Source: JAUWOY01 sp034431315
GTDB lineage: Bacteria > Chloroflexota > Anaerolineae > VGOG01
Assembly (NCBI GenBank): GCA_034431315.1
Contig: DAOUDK010000148.1
Location: forward strand, 1-40,403
Reading direction: 5' to 3'
DNA length: 40,403 nt
Part shown: positions 26,621 through 35,370 of the stretch, one piece after another
Position numbering within the stretch: position 1 is the stretch's first letter
Layout: each line of letters opens with the position of its first letter
The notes under the pieces: model-generated
What the model was told of the DNA's origin: nothing
The model's database searches: none
Seen by the model: the letters and a program-made list of their open reading frames with translations, nothing else
Position numbers and translations under genes: made by a program

Positions 26621-27487
26621 ATGGTTTCCCAAAGAATACCTGTTTCTATCATCGTATTAACTCATAACGAGGAGTCAAATATTGAGCCATGTCTGCTTAG
26701 CATTGTCGAGTGGGCAGGCGAGGTGTTTGTTGTAGATTCAGGCAGCACTGATCGCACATTGGAGATTGCTGCTCGATATACCGACAAGATTATTCATCAT
26801 CCCTTTGAAAACTACTCTCGCCAACGCAACTGGGCGCAAGCTAATCTGCCCCTAACGTACAATTGGGTGTTTCATATTGACGCTGATGAGCGAGTATCAC
26901 CGGGGCTGGTCACTGGATTGCGAGAGTTTCTTATCAACAATACGTCAGCGGAACAGATAGCCGGTCTGCTTGTGCGTCGTCGAATCGAGTTCATGGGACG
27001 ACATATTAAGCATGGTGGCATTTACCCGACTTATCACTGTCGGATCTTCAGAAAACAATTAGGGCGATGTGAAGACAGAGAATATGATCAGCATTTTCTG
27101 GTTGATGGTCCCGTGGCAAGAATAGAAGCTGACCTCATAGAAGTTACCGCTTCATCACTTTTCTCCTGGACGGCCCGGCATAATCGCTGGGCCCAGATGG
27201 AAGCCCAACACCTTATGAAGAACATTGAAAATGCACAGAGTGGCTTAGTAAAACCGAGCCTTGCTGGATCACCGATTGAGCGTCGAAGATGGTTGCGCGC
27301 ATCTGTTTACGAGAGAAGCCCCATGTTTTTGCGCTCCTTTATGTATTTTTTTGTGCGCTACTTTCTTAGGGGTGGCTTTCTCGATGGGATTCCAGGGTTG
27401 ATTTACCATGTGCTGCATGGCTTTTGGTTTCGTTTTTACGTTGACGCGTGCCATTATGAGATGAAACGGAATCGAGGAGAGCCGTGA
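26621..27487 (+). CDS. GT2-family glycosyltransferase (WaaE/KdtX-like)
   Basis: The 288-residue GT-A enzyme starts SIIVLTHNEESNIEPCL, then has EVFVVDSGSTDRT and the metal-binding HIDADERV. SRQRNWAQ matches the subgroup of LPS-core beta-glucosyltransferases (WaaE-like), where QRN is conserved. C-terminal hydrophobic stretches (MFLRSFMYFFVRYFLRGGF) suggest membrane contact. The stop overlaps the next gene's GTG by 4 nt. Confidence 0.88.
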   Translation: MVSQRIPVSIIVLTHNEESNIEPCLLSIVEWAGEVFVVDSGSTDRTLEIAARYTDKIIHHPFENYSRQRNWAQANLPLTYNWVFHIDADERVSPGLVTGLREFLINNTSAEQIAGLLVRRRIEFMGRHIKHGGIYPTYHCRIFRKQLGRCEDREYDQHFLVDGPVARIEADLIEVTASSLFSWTARHNRWAQMEAQHLMKNIENAQSGLVKPSLAGSPIERRRWLRASVYERSPMFLRSFMYFFVRYFLRGGFLDGIPGLIYHVLHGFWFRFYVDACHYEMKRNRGEP

Positions 27488-28737
27488 GCAGGATTCTTCT
27501 CCTTACACTTGTCTTCGCCCCCGACGGCGTCTCAACCGCAGTACTGATGACTGAATTAGCCTTGGAACTACGGGCTCCGGGGCATGAGATTACTGTCCTT
27601 ACCGCCACCCCGCACTACAACATTGACCCCGAAGCTCGCGCCCGGCAGCCCCTCAAGCCCCACTGGGGGGGGCTGCTTTATCAGAGCGACTGCCAGGGTA
27701 TCCCCGTCTATCATGCATCCATCCCTATGAAAGGCAACCGAGTGGTCGCCCGGTTGCTCGACTATATCCGCTTTCATGCCATTAGCACCTTCGCCGGCTT
27801 AACGCTCGCTGGCGACTACGATGTGATCCTGACACCTTCGCCACCCCTGACCATCGGCCTCAGCGCCTGGCTGTTGGGGCTGGTGCGCCGCGCGCCGTTC
27901 ATCTACAACGTGCAGGAGATTTACCCCGACGTGGCGGTCAGTCTGGGGTTGTTGCGTAACCGGCGAATCATTTGGCTGATGGAACAATTGGAGCGCTTCG
28001 TCTACGCCCGAGCATCGGCGGTGGTGGTGATCTCTGAGTGGTTCCGGCGGGCATTGCTGCGCAAAGGGGTGCCAGCCCATAAACTGCACGTCATTCCCAA
28101 CTTTGTGGACGCGGACTTCGTGCAGCCCGGGCCTCGGGACAACGAGTTTGGCCGGCAACACGGCCTGAACGGCCAGTTCGTGGTGCTGTATGCCGGCAAC
28201 ATCGGCCTGACGCAGGGCTTCGAGACAATTGTCGAGGCGGCAGGTGCGTTGGCAGCCGTGCCCGACCTGCGCTTCGTGATCGTCGGCGACGGCGCGCGTC
28301 GAGCTTGGCTGGAACAGCGCCTGGCCACTTGGGGCTTGGACAACATCACCCTGCTGCCCTATCAGCCGCGCAGCGTCGTACCGCAGATCTACGCCAGCAG
28401 CGACGTCTGCCTGGTGCCACTCAAAAAGGGCACGGCGCAGGGGTCCTTTCCATCCAAAATCTACACTATTATGGCCAGCGGTCGTCCAGCCATAGTCTCT
28501 GTTGACGCCGACTCAGAGGCGGCCTGGCTAGTACAACAGGCGCAGTGCGGTCTGGCTGTTCCGCCCGATGATCCCGACGCCCTGGCTCAGGCAATTTTGA
28601 AGGCATACCAGGAACAGGGGACTTTTCGCTCCTACGGCAAAAATGGCCGACGCTATGTGGTCCAACACCACTCACGGCAAGCCATCGCCCGCCAGTACCA
28701 CGAACTCATCACCACGCTGTTAGATCGCCCATCATGA
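27484..28737 (+). CDS. GT4-family glycosyltransferase (WcaI-like)
   Basis: A 417-residue GT-B protein in the WcaI-like subgroup: LTLVFAPDGVSTAVLMTELA at the start, ATPHYN, NVQEIYPDVAVSLGLL, then GNIGLTQGFETIVEA and VPLKKGTAQGSFPSKIY with the donor-site elements. It is clearly more GC-rich than the genes before 26.6 kb, and this composition continues to the end of the window. It starts with GTG at 27484 inside GTGA of the upstream stop and itself ends in ATGA with the epimerase gene. Confidence 0.88.
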   Translation: MSRILLLTLVFAPDGVSTAVLMTELALELRAPGHEITVLTATPHYNIDPEARARQPLKPHWGGLLYQSDCQGIPVYHASIPMKGNRVVARLLDYIRFHAISTFAGLTLAGDYDVILTPSPPLTIGLSAWLLGLVRRAPFIYNVQEIYPDVAVSLGLLRNRRIIWLMEQLERFVYARASAVVVISEWFRRALLRKGVPAHKLHVIPNFVDADFVQPGPRDNEFGRQHGLNGQFVVLYAGNIGLTQGFETIVEAAGALAAVPDLRFVIVGDGARRAWLEQRLATWGLDNITLLPYQPRSVVPQIYASSDVCLVPLKKGTAQGSFPSKIYTIMASGRPAIVSVDADSEAAWLVQQAQCGLAVPPDDPDALAQAILKAYQEQGTFRSYGKNGRRYVVQHHSRQAIARQYHELITTLLDRPS

Positions 28738-29798
28738 GCAGCGCCAACAATACCACCAGGCCATCGGCCATCGGCCATACGCCATCAGCTATCAGCCATC
28801 AGCCACCTACTGCTCTGGTCACCGGGGCCACGGGCACTATCGGGCCCGCGCTGGTAATGCGGTTGCTGGAGGCCGGCTACCAGGTCCGAATCCTGGTGCG
28901 CCGACAGCCTCAATGTCTCCTGTTCGACGATTCCGTACAAGTGGAACTGGGCGACATTTGTGACCCAGCCGCCGTCGGCCGCCTGATGGAAGGAGCCGAT
29001 GTGGTCTTCCACCTGGCGGCCAAATTGCATATCCCTGACCCGCCGCCGGAGCTCCACGCCGAGTACCGGCGAGTGAACGTGGAGGGCGCCCGCAACGTCG
29101 TGGAGCAGGCCATGACCGCCGGGGTGCGCCGGTTGGTGTACGTCTCCACCGTCACCGTTTACGGCCCCAGCGACGGTCGGGTGATAGACGAGTCGGCACC
29201 GCCGCGACCTGACACCGTTTACAGCCGCACCAAGCTTGAGGGAGAGCAGGTCGCGCTGGCGGCTCAACGTGCTGATGATAAGCCATTGACCGTGGTGTTG
29301 CGCCTGGCCACGGTCTACGGGCCGAGGCAGAAAGGGAACTTTCAGCGGCTGGTACGGGCATTGGCGCGGGGGCGGTTCGTGCCGGTGGGCGGTGGCCGCA
29401 ACCGCCGAACTCTGGTCTATGTACGGGACGCTGTTGAAGCCATGCTTTTAGCGGCGGAGCACCCGAAAGCAGCCGGTCGCATCTTCAATGTGACCGATGG
29501 AGGCGTCCACACGATGCGCGACATCCTGGCCGCCATCTGCCAAGCCCTGGGGCGGCCGGCACCGCGGCCACATGTGCCTTTAGCTGTGGCGCGGGCTGGC
29601 GCGACGGGCCTGGAATATGCCTTCGCTCTGGTGGGCCGGGAGCCCCCTCTGACCCGGTCCACCCTGGACAAGTTCGTTGAAGCTGCTGCCTACAGCGGCC
29701 AGCGCATCCAGACCGAGCTCGGCTTCCGCCCGGCCTACGACCTCAAGGCCGGATGGCAGGAGACCATCGCCGAGCTGCGGCGCAACGGTGAACTGTGA
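28734..29798 (+). CDS. NAD-dependent epimerase/dehydratase (extended SDR)
   Basis: The 354-residue protein carries TGATGTIG at 30-37, VSTVTVYG near 137-144, and Y163/K167 in YSRTK, all typical of sugar-nucleotide epimerases. The first 25 residues (SAIGHTPSAISHQPP) are encoded by a 7-bp tandem repeat at 28759-28807 and look added to the enzyme. It probably makes a nucleotide sugar for the polymer. It is coupled to the genes on both sides. Confidence 0.85.
   Translation: MSSANNTTRPSAIGHTPSAISHQPPTALVTGATGTIGPALVMRLLEAGYQVRILVRRQPQCLLFDDSVQVELGDICDPAAVGRLMEGADVVFHLAAKLHIPDPPPELHAEYRRVNVEGARNVVEQAMTAGVRRLVYVSTVTVYGPSDGRVIDESAPPRPDTVYSRTKLEGEQVALAAQRADDKPLTVVLRLATVYGPRQKGNFQRLVRALARGRFVPVGGGRNRRTLVYVRDAVEAMLLAAEHPKAAGRIFNVTDGGVHTMRDILAAICQALGRPAPRPHVPLAVARAGATGLEYAFALVGREPPLTRSTLDKFVEAAAYSGQRIQTELGFRPAYDLKAGWQETIAELRRNGEL
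28759..28807. repeat. Seven tandem heptamers (RGCCATC) in the start of the epimerase gene
   Basis: The units GGCCATC, GGCCATC, GGCCATA, CGCCATC, AGCTATC, AGCCATC and AGCCACC follow each other without a gap. The period is the same 7 bp as the arrays at 33.5-37.5 kb, but with a different consensus. It codes for a low-complexity N-terminus. Confidence 0.8.
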
Positions 29799-29799
29799 G

Positions 29800-31554
29800 A
29801 TGTCACCTGAATGTACCCGGACGGATGCCATGATCTGTATCTCCCGTCGTGCGGCGTTGGGCTGTCTGGCGGGGCTGCTGCTCTTGATAGCTGGCGTGTT
29901 TCTAACGGCCGGACTCTGGTTGCCGGGATTGGGTCACTTCCTGACGGCCCCGGTGAACGAAGGCCAGGCAGATGCCATCGTTGTGCTCAGCGGCGGCGGA
30001 CCTGAGAGGGCCATGCATGGTATTGCGCTCTACCATCGGGGGCTGGCGCCGCAACTCTGGTTCACCGGCGATGCCCCGCCGCCGATGCTGACCACCTTCA
30101 CCGATGCCCGCTGGGCCCAGGAGTTGGCCGAGGAGCAGGGCGTGCCGGCCGGTGCCATCCGCCGGCTGCGTACCATGAGCACCTGGGAAGATGGCCAGGA
30201 AATCGCCCGAGCCGTGCATGGGGCGGGCATCAACCGACTGTTGATTGTCACCGACTGGTATCACGCCCGACGGGCACTGGGCATCCTGCGCCGGGAGCTG
30301 GCCGGTGATAACGTGCAGGTTCTGTTCAGCCCGGCCCCGCCGCTCACCTATGGCCCCAACGACTGGTGGCAACGGGAGGATGGCCTGGTGGCGGTGGTGA
30401 ACGAGTACATCAAGACCGGCTTCTACTGGTGGCACTACGGCCTGGCGCCCTGGCAGTGCCAATCGGAAGGAGCATCTCTGGTCAAAATGGGACCGAACAA
30501 GGATAGCATAGTGGGGCCATTGGGACTCCTGTTTCTGGCGTTTTTCATCTCATACTTAGGGACTTTTGTCGTTCGGCGGTGGGCTCTTCAGAGCGGAGTG
30601 GTGGACATTCCCAACGAACGCAGCTCCCATGACCTGCCTACACCCCGTGGTGGCGGCATAGCTATCGTGGCCTCTTTCTTCGCCGCCATGTTTTTGGCTT
30701 CCTTCTTCTACTCTTTTGACCTCAGGACATATTGGGGACTACTTCTTAGCGCAGCCGCTATCGCTATCTTGGGGTTTATTGACGATCTGCACGGCCTCTC
30801 CAGGAGGCATCGCTTCGCCGTATGGATCATCATTGCTGGGGTCTCTATGGCCTTTGGCATTCGGCTGCGAGCCGTTGCCTTGCCTGTGATCGGCGTCATC
30901 CCACTGAGCATACTGAGCCCATTGATCACCTTTGTGTGGCTGATAGGCGTCGCGAACTTCTACAACTTCATGGACGGCATTGACGGTCTGGCTGCGGGAG
31001 AGGCGATCAGCGTGGCAGGTTTCCTGGCCATCGTATCTCTGATGCACGGCAATACATTCATCTTCGTCACCAGCCTGATTCTGTTGGGCAGCGCGCTGGG
31101 GTTCCTGCTCCACAACCTGCCGCCGGCCAGGATATTCATGGGCGATGGGGGCAGCAACTTCCTGGGCTTCGTCTTTGCCGCCCTGGCCATCATTGGCTCC
31201 CAAAGTGGAGCGACCAGCATACCTTTCGCGATTCCCGTCGTTTTGCTCGGCACATTCCTCTTCGATGCGACCATCACCCTACTCAAGCGGATCCCCAAAG
31301 GGAAGAACTGGCTGAAACCCCATCGGGATCACTACTACCAGAGGTTGATCATCCTGGGATACAGCCACAAGCGAGTGACGTTTCTCTACTGCTCGCTAAA
31401 CATCCTGTTAGGATTCATTGCTCTCCTCTATTCGAGACTAGATGGCCTCCCGGCATTGATGCTATTGGTCCTGGCATTGTTGCCCTTTCTCTTCTTGGCC
31501 GTTGCTGTAAACAAGTTAGAGAAGGCAACTGCCCCATCGCCAAAGCGTAGCTAA
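29800..31554 (+). CDS. Fusion of a YdcF-like DUF218 domain and a WecA/MraY-type polyprenyl-phosphate sugar-1-phosphate transferase
   Basis: The 584-residue protein has a signal-like hydrophobic segment (18-40), a DUF218 domain at about 50-215 (IVVLSGGGPERAMHGI, STWEDGQEIAR, IVTDWYHARRA), and then about ten spans of a WecA-type transferase. The latter has PNERSSHDLPTPRGGG, FIDDLHGL, NFMDGIDGLAAG and FMGDGGSNF, the Mg- and substrate-binding Asp motifs, with HRDHYYQRL near the end. It should start the repeat unit by transferring sugar-1-phosphate to undecaprenyl phosphate. The start is ATG 29800, one nucleotide after the epimerase stop; ATG 29830 is possible. The two domains are normally separate genes. 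Confidence 0.83.
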   Translation: MSPECTRTDAMICISRRAALGCLAGLLLLIAGVFLTAGLWLPGLGHFLTAPVNEGQADAIVVLSGGGPERAMHGIALYHRGLAPQLWFTGDAPPPMLTTFTDARWAQELAEEQGVPAGAIRRLRTMSTWEDGQEIARAVHGAGINRLLIVTDWYHARRALGILRRELAGDNVQVLFSPAPPLTYGPNDWWQREDGLVAVVNEYIKTGFYWWHYGLAPWQCQSEGASLVKMGPNKDSIVGPLGLLFLAFFISYLGTFVVRRWALQSGVVDIPNERSSHDLPTPRGGGIAIVASFFAAMFLASFFYSFDLRTYWGLLLSAAAIAILGFIDDLHGLSRRHRFAVWIIIAGVSMAFGIRLRAVALPVIGVIPLSILSPLITFVWLIGVANFYNFMDGIDGLAAGEAISVAGFLAIVSLMHGNTFIFVTSLILLGSALGFLLHNLPPARIFMGDGGSNFLGFVFAALAIIGSQSGATSIPFAIPVVLLGTFLFDATITLLKRIPKGKNWLKPHRDHYYQRLIILGYSHKRVTFLYCSLNILLGFIALLYSRLDGLPALMLLVLALLPFLFLAVAVNKLEKATAPSPKRS

Positions 31555-31678
31555 GTCAACCTTCGTCATGCCCTTTTACCACGATTTGGAGAACAAAGTA
31601 GACTATGCTTATGGATCTCTAGTAGAAATCGTCGGCCGGAGTTCGACAAAGCATTCGTAACAGCATGGAGACAACATC
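31555..31678. other. Intergenic gap before the 4,6-dehydratase gene
   Basis: No gene or clear terminator is visible. A GGAGA at about 31664-31668 serves the following start. Confidence 0.4.
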
Positions 31679-33538
31679 ATGTTCATCAGGAACAGGTACT
31701 TCTTATTTGCAGACATCCTCTTAGTCATAGCCGCTGCGATCTTCGCCTTTATCATCCGCTTCGACACCTTTTTGGTTTGGCCTTATCTGGTGAAGGGTTG
31801 GTTTTTGATCCCCCTGGCGATCATCATCAGGCCAACTCTTTTTTATCTCTTTGGCCTGTATCGGCGGATGTGGGGGTATGCCAGCGTCAACGAGCTGCTA
31901 TCCATCGTGGGAGCCGTTTCAACTGGCTCGGCCATCATGGCTATCCTCATATTGGGGTTTGGCTTTCCCCTGGGGATCGTCAAAGGCTTCCCCCGCTCGG
32001 TGATCGTCATCGAGGGGATGCTGAGCCTTCTCTTGCTGGGGGGAACCAGGTTTGCCCTGAGGGTCCTGAGGAGGGCGAAGTCCAGCGAGAAAGGCCTGGC
32101 CTTGCAAACAATGCCCAGGACACAAAAGCGAGTCCTGATCGCTGGGGCAGGCGACGCCGGGGCGATGATCGTCCGCGAGATGCGCGCCAATCCTGGGCTG
32201 GGCCTCCTGCCCGTGGGCTTCGTTGACGACGACGCGGCGAAAGTGGGAATGTACATTCATAACGTACCCGTCCTGGGCAACTGCAACGACATCTCCCAAC
32301 TGGTCGCCAGATATGACATCGAAGAACTGATCATCGCCATGCCCACCGCACCGGGCGTGGTGATCAGGCAGATCAAAGCCCTATGCGAAGGGGCGGGGGT
32401 CGGGTATAAAACCATCCCCGGCATCTACGAGCTCCTCGATGGCTCGGTGAGCGTCAGCCAGATCAGAGACGTCCAACTGGAGGACCTCCTGCGTCGCGAG
32501 CCTGTCGCCATTGACCTGGAGGAGGTGGGAGGATTCCTGGCCGGGGCCAGGGTGTTGGTCACCGGAGCCGGCGGTTCCATCGGCTCCGAGCTGTGCCGTC
32601 AGATCGCCCGATATGATCCAGAACGATTGATCCTGTTGGACCATGGGGAAACCGTCACCTTCTACATCCATCGGGAGCTGGTGGCCCGTTACCCTCGCCT
32701 CGACGTCGCCCCCATCATCTGCGATATCAGAGACGAAGACAAGACAGAGCAGATCATGAGGCGATACAGACCCACCGTCGTCTTCCACTCCGCCGCCCAT
32801 AAGCACGTGACCTTGATGGAAGTGAACGTAGATGGGGCCATCACCAACAACGTCATCGGCACCCAGAACCTGATCGAGGCCAGCGAGAGACACGGCGTGA
32901 AGCGATTCGTGCTGATCTCCACCGACAAGGCGGTCAATCCCAGGAGCGTGATGGGCGCTTCCAAGCGGGTGGCCGAGATGCTGATCCAGGACATGGCCAG
33001 AAGGAATGGGAGGGCCTTCGTCGCCGTCAGGTTTGGGAACGTCCTCGGCTCCAGCGGCAGCGTCATCCCCATCTTCAAGGAACAGATCGCCGCCGGAGGC
33101 CCCCTCACCGTCACCAACCCCGAAGCCACGCGCTACTTCATGACCATCCCCGAGGCAGTCCAGTTAGTGATCCAGGCCGCGGCCATTGGCAAAGGCGGCG
33201 AGATACTGGTCCTGGACATGGGGGAGCCGGTCAGGATTGTAGACCTGGCGCTGGACTTGATTGCGCTGTCTGGCTTGGAAGCGGGACGGGACATAGACGT
33301 CGTATATACGGGGCTGAGGCCTGGGGAGAAACTGAGCGAGGAGCTGTTCAGGGAGGGCGAGCGCGTCAGGGCCACCAAACACCAGCACATCCTCATCGCC
33401 GAGGCTGACGACCTCGATGGGGCGAAGCTGCGGGAGGGCGTCCTCGAGCTCCAGAGACTGGCCAGGGAGATGGACGGGGAGGGGATCAAGCGGAAGCTGA
33501 AGGAGCTGGTGCCGGAGTACGAGTTGGCGGATGGCTGA
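31679..33538 (+). CDS. Membrane-bound nucleotide-sugar 4,6-dehydratase (CapD/FlaA1/WbpM-like)
   Basis: The 619-residue protein has four N-terminal spans (1-130), a CoA-binding-like Rossmann domain (IAGAGDAGAMIVREM from 153), and the dehydratase domain (VTGAGGSIGSELC from about 291). In the long-form dehydratases the usual active-site tyrosine is replaced by methionine; here SVMGASK gives M425 and K429 (ISTDKA precedes). It should turn UDP-HexNAc into a 4-keto-6-deoxy sugar, a precursor of many bacterial deoxy-amino sugars. Last gene of the polysaccharide locus; the stop is followed directly by purine-rich repeats. Confidence 0.92.
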   Translation: MFIRNRYFLFADILLVIAAAIFAFIIRFDTFLVWPYLVKGWFLIPLAIIIRPTLFYLFGLYRRMWGYASVNELLSIVGAVSTGSAIMAILILGFGFPLGIVKGFPRSVIVIEGMLSLLLLGGTRFALRVLRRAKSSEKGLALQTMPRTQKRVLIAGAGDAGAMIVREMRANPGLGLLPVGFVDDDAAKVGMYIHNVPVLGNCNDISQLVARYDIEELIIAMPTAPGVVIRQIKALCEGAGVGYKTIPGIYELLDGSVSVSQIRDVQLEDLLRREPVAIDLEEVGGFLAGARVLVTGAGGSIGSELCRQIARYDPERLILLDHGETVTFYIHRELVARYPRLDVAPIICDIRDEDKTEQIMRRYRPTVVFHSAAHKHVTLMEVNVDGAITNNVIGTQNLIEASERHGVKRFVLISTDKAVNPRSVMGASKRVAEMLIQDMARRNGRAFVAVRFGNVLGSSGSVIPIFKEQIAAGGPLTVTNPEATRYFMTIPEAVQLVIQAAAIGKGGEILVLDMGEPVRIVDLALDLIALSGLEAGRDIDVVYTGLRPGEKLSEELFREGERVRATKHQHILIAEADDLDGAKLREGVLELQRLAREMDGEGIKRKLKELVPEYELADG

Positions 33539-33546
33539 TGGCGGAA

Positions 33547-33609
33547 GATGGAAGGGGGAGGGGGGAAGGGGGAGGATGGAAAATGGAAAAGGGAAAGGGG
33601 AAAATGGAC
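33547..33609. repeat. Nine purine-rich heptamers before the four-helix-bundle gene
   Basis: The units follow RRNGGAR (for example GATGGAA, AATGGAA, AGGGGAA), the reverse complement of the pyrimidine arrays downstream. The units contain ATGGA and GGAGG words and so could act as a start region; the gene's ATG at 33611 lies directly after the array. Confidence 0.85.
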
Positions 33610-33610
33610 A

Positions 33611-34066
33611 ATGAATGTGAAGCGGCGGCAGTACGCGGGATGCGAGCCTTGGGAGTTTGATGGGGAGAGGTGGAAGTCGACGAAGGAGGGCAAGAGACGC
33701 AAAATTCATTCCCATCGGGACCTCGATGTCTTCAACTTGGGTTATACCCTGGCGATGGAGGCATTTCGCCTAACCGCACAGTTTCCTAAAGAAGAACGCT
33801 ATGCGCTGACCGATCAGATGCGGCGTTCGTCCCGGTCGGTCTGCAGCAACGTAGTGGAAGGGTTTGCGAAACGCCGCTACGAGGCTGTGTTCAAGAACGC
33901 GTTGAATGACTCTCTCGGTGAGTCAGAAGAGACGAAGCTTTGGCTGGATTTCGCCCTCGATTGCAGCTACATCCAACCCGAGGAACACAAGCGGCTCACT
34001 ATCGGCTATGGCCAGGTGAGTGCGATGCTGTGGACCTTGATGACCAAGTGGGAGAGTTTCGGGTGA
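33611..34066 (+). CDS. Four-helix-bundle protein (23S rRNA-IVP/S23 type)
   Basis: From about residue 34 the sequence matches the family: SHRDLDVFNLGYTLAMEAF, ALTDQMRRSSRSVCSNVVEGFAKRR and a C-terminal helix (SAMLWTLMTKWESF). Family members have about 120 residues; the first 33 here are encoded by DNA close to the repeat and may not be native. Such proteins are encoded in rRNA intervening sequences and also occur alone in many environmental bacteria; their role is unclear. A truncated second copy of the C-terminus lies at 35104-35157. Confidence 0.82.
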   Translation: MNVKRRQYAGCEPWEFDGERWKSTKEGKRRKIHSHRDLDVFNLGYTLAMEAFRLTAQFPKEERYALTDQMRRSSRSVCSNVVEGFAKRRYEAVFKNALNDSLGESEETKLWLDFALDCSYIQPEEHKRLTIGYGQVSAMLWTLMTKWESFG

Positions 34067-34067
34067 A

Positions 34068-34200
34068 GTCCACCTTCCATTCTCCACCTTCCATCTTCCA
34101 TCTTCCATTCTCCATCTTCCATTCTCCACCTTCCATTTTCCACCTTCCATTCTCCCCCCTCCCCCTTCCATTCCCCCCCCTCCATTCTCCATCTTCCCTC
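34068..34200. repeat. Nineteen pyrimidine-rich heptamers (YTCCAYY)
   Basis: 133 bp split exactly into 19 units such as TTCCATT, CTCCACC and CTCCATC. Near 34152-34185 some units have drifted to runs of C. The array starts two bases after the four-helix-bundle stop codon and ends just before the promoter of the next module. Confidence 0.9.
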
Positions 34201-34201
34201 T

Positions 34202-34230
34202 TTGCGTTGACGGGGTAGTTGTGGTATACT
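34202..34230 (+). promoter_or_regulatory. Promoter of the DUF433-DUF5615 pair
   Basis: TTGCGT at 34202-34207 and TATACT at 34225-34230 are 17 bp apart. The stretch TGTGGTATACT is shared with the promoter at 38904-38932. GGAGGTGG at 34263-34270 is the ribosome site of the following gene. Confidence 0.7.
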
Positions 34231-34272
34231 TAATCAGAATCAAGGCATTGAAGTCAGACGTTGGAGGTGGAT

Positions 34273-34635
34273 ATGGAGCTGGAGAGTTATTTCGACTTCT
34301 TGAGCCCGGAAGACATCCGCATCAGGGGGACCCGGGTTGGGATCGAGACGGTGTTGGACGATTACCTGGAGGGTGCCAGCCCGGAAGAGATTGCGGCCCG
34401 CTATCGCACGCTGACACTGGAGCAAGTGTATGCTACCCTCCTGTACTACTTCTGCAACCGGAAGGAGATAGACCAATATCTGGAGGGGTGGCGAGCCTAC
34501 ACGGAGGCCGCCTGGCAGGAGCAGCAGCGCAATCCGCCTGAGTTTGTGCGAGAATTGCGTGAACGGATTCAACGCCAGCGAGAAGCATTGGTGGCCGAAG
34601 GGGGGCCAGAATACCTGGCGGCCGGCCGCCAATGA
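34273..34635 (+). CDS. DUF433 protein (antitoxin-like)
   Basis: A 120-residue protein with the DUF433 core: IRGTRVGIETVLDDYLEGASPEEIAARY and LTLEQVYATLLYYFCNRKEIDQYL, a winged-helix-like antitoxin domain (quoted here by parts). A TTG at 34261 is in frame, but the GGAGGTGG lies between it and the ATG at 34273, so the ATG is the real start. It overlaps the DUF5615 gene by ATGA, as is usual for the pair. Confidence 0.85.
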   Translation: MELESYFDFLSPEDIRIRGTRVGIETVLDDYLEGASPEEIAARYRTLTLEQVYATLLYYFCNRKEIDQYLEGWRAYTEAAWQEQQRNPPEFVRELRERIQRQREALVAEGGPEYLAAGRQ

Positions 34636-34994
34636 CCCCACCACGCTTCCTACTCGACGAACACGTTCCCCAGGCGATCCAGAGCCAACTGCTGCGGCTT
34701 GATGCCGAGATAGACATTCTGGTAGTTGGGCAGCCGTTGTCGCCACCGAAAGGTACTTCGGATCCAGACATCCTGGCGTGGATTGAAGAGACGGGCTACA
34801 TCCTGGTCACCGGGAATCGTCGCACGATTCCGGGGCACGTGCGGGCACACTATGCTGCGGGGCATCGTATCCCCGGAATCCTCCTCTTGAAGCGTGGTGC
34901 CCGCCTGGGGCAGATCATCGAACAACTCTATCTGTTGTGGGCTGCGTCCGATGCCAAAGAGTACGTAGATAGACTCCTATACCTGCCCATGTAG
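34632..34994 (+). CDS. DUF5615 PIN-like protein (probable toxin)
   Basis: The 120-residue protein starts with FLLDEHVPQAI, whose Asp is the first PIN-type acidic residue. It continues with DPDILAWIEETGYILVTGNRRTIPGHV, the typical second part of the Mut7-C/DUF5615 fold. It should be an RNase-like toxin neutralised by the DUF433 protein. The partnership is known from many genomes; the activity here is not shown. Confidence 0.85.
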   Translation: MTPPRFLLDEHVPQAIQSQLLRLDAEIDILVVGQPLSPPKGTSDPDILAWIEETGYILVTGNRRTIPGHVRAHYAAGHRIPGILLLKRGARLGQIIEQLYLLWAASDAKEYVDRLLYLPM

Positions 34995-35044
34995 CGCCGT
35001 CCTGAAGAGTACATCGCCTGGATCAAAGAGCAGCGATGCCTGAC

Positions 35045-35100
35045 ATCCATTCTCCACCTTCCACCTTCCATCATCCATTCTCCCTTTTCCCTTTTCCATT
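35045..35100. repeat. Eight pyrimidine-rich heptamers
   Basis: The units run from ATCCATT through CTCCACC and TTCCACC to TTCCATT. They run straight into a fragment of a second four-helix-bundle gene. Confidence 0.85.
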
Positions 35101-35103
35101 TTC

Positions 35104-35157
35104 CTGTTCAGCGCCATGCTCTGGACTCTGATGACCAGATGGGAGACTTTCAAATGA
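35104..35157 (+). pseudogene. C-terminal fragment of a second four-helix-bundle gene
   Basis: The 17 codons encode LFSAMLWTLMTRWETFK and a stop. They match the end of the intact gene (SAMLWTLMTKWESFG). The fragment is enclosed by heptamer arrays on both sides (35045-35100 and 35157-35254), so the rest of the gene was lost at an array boundary. Confidence 0.85.
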
Positions 35158-35254
35158 TCCATTCTCCCCCTTCCACCTTCCAATATCCCCCTTCCACCTT
35201 CCATTCTCCACCCTCCATCATCCATTCTCCCCCTTCCACCTTCCATCTTCCAAT
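35157..35254. repeat. Fourteen pyrimidine-rich heptamers ending in the DegT start codon
   Basis: The units run in phase for 98 bp. The last one, TTCCAAT, supplies the A and T of the ATG at 35253 that begins the DegT-like frame. The usual first residues of that family are missing. Confidence 0.88.
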
Positions 35255-35370
35255 GTCCTCACCCGACCTAACCGCTGCCGAGATTGAGGCGGTGACCCAG
35301 GTGCTCCAGACGCCTTACCTCAGCCTCGGCCCCCGCATTGCCGACTTCGAAGAGCGCTTCGCGGCCTACG

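Noticed and set aside
29677..29799. Upstream part of the YdcF-WecA frame
   Set aside because: It overlaps the end of the epimerase gene and is Ser/Arg-rich; the ATG at 29800 directly after the stop is preferred.
33133..33715. Two long minus-strand frames at the dehydratase end
   Set aside because: They run through the purine array and the antisense of a well-supported gene.
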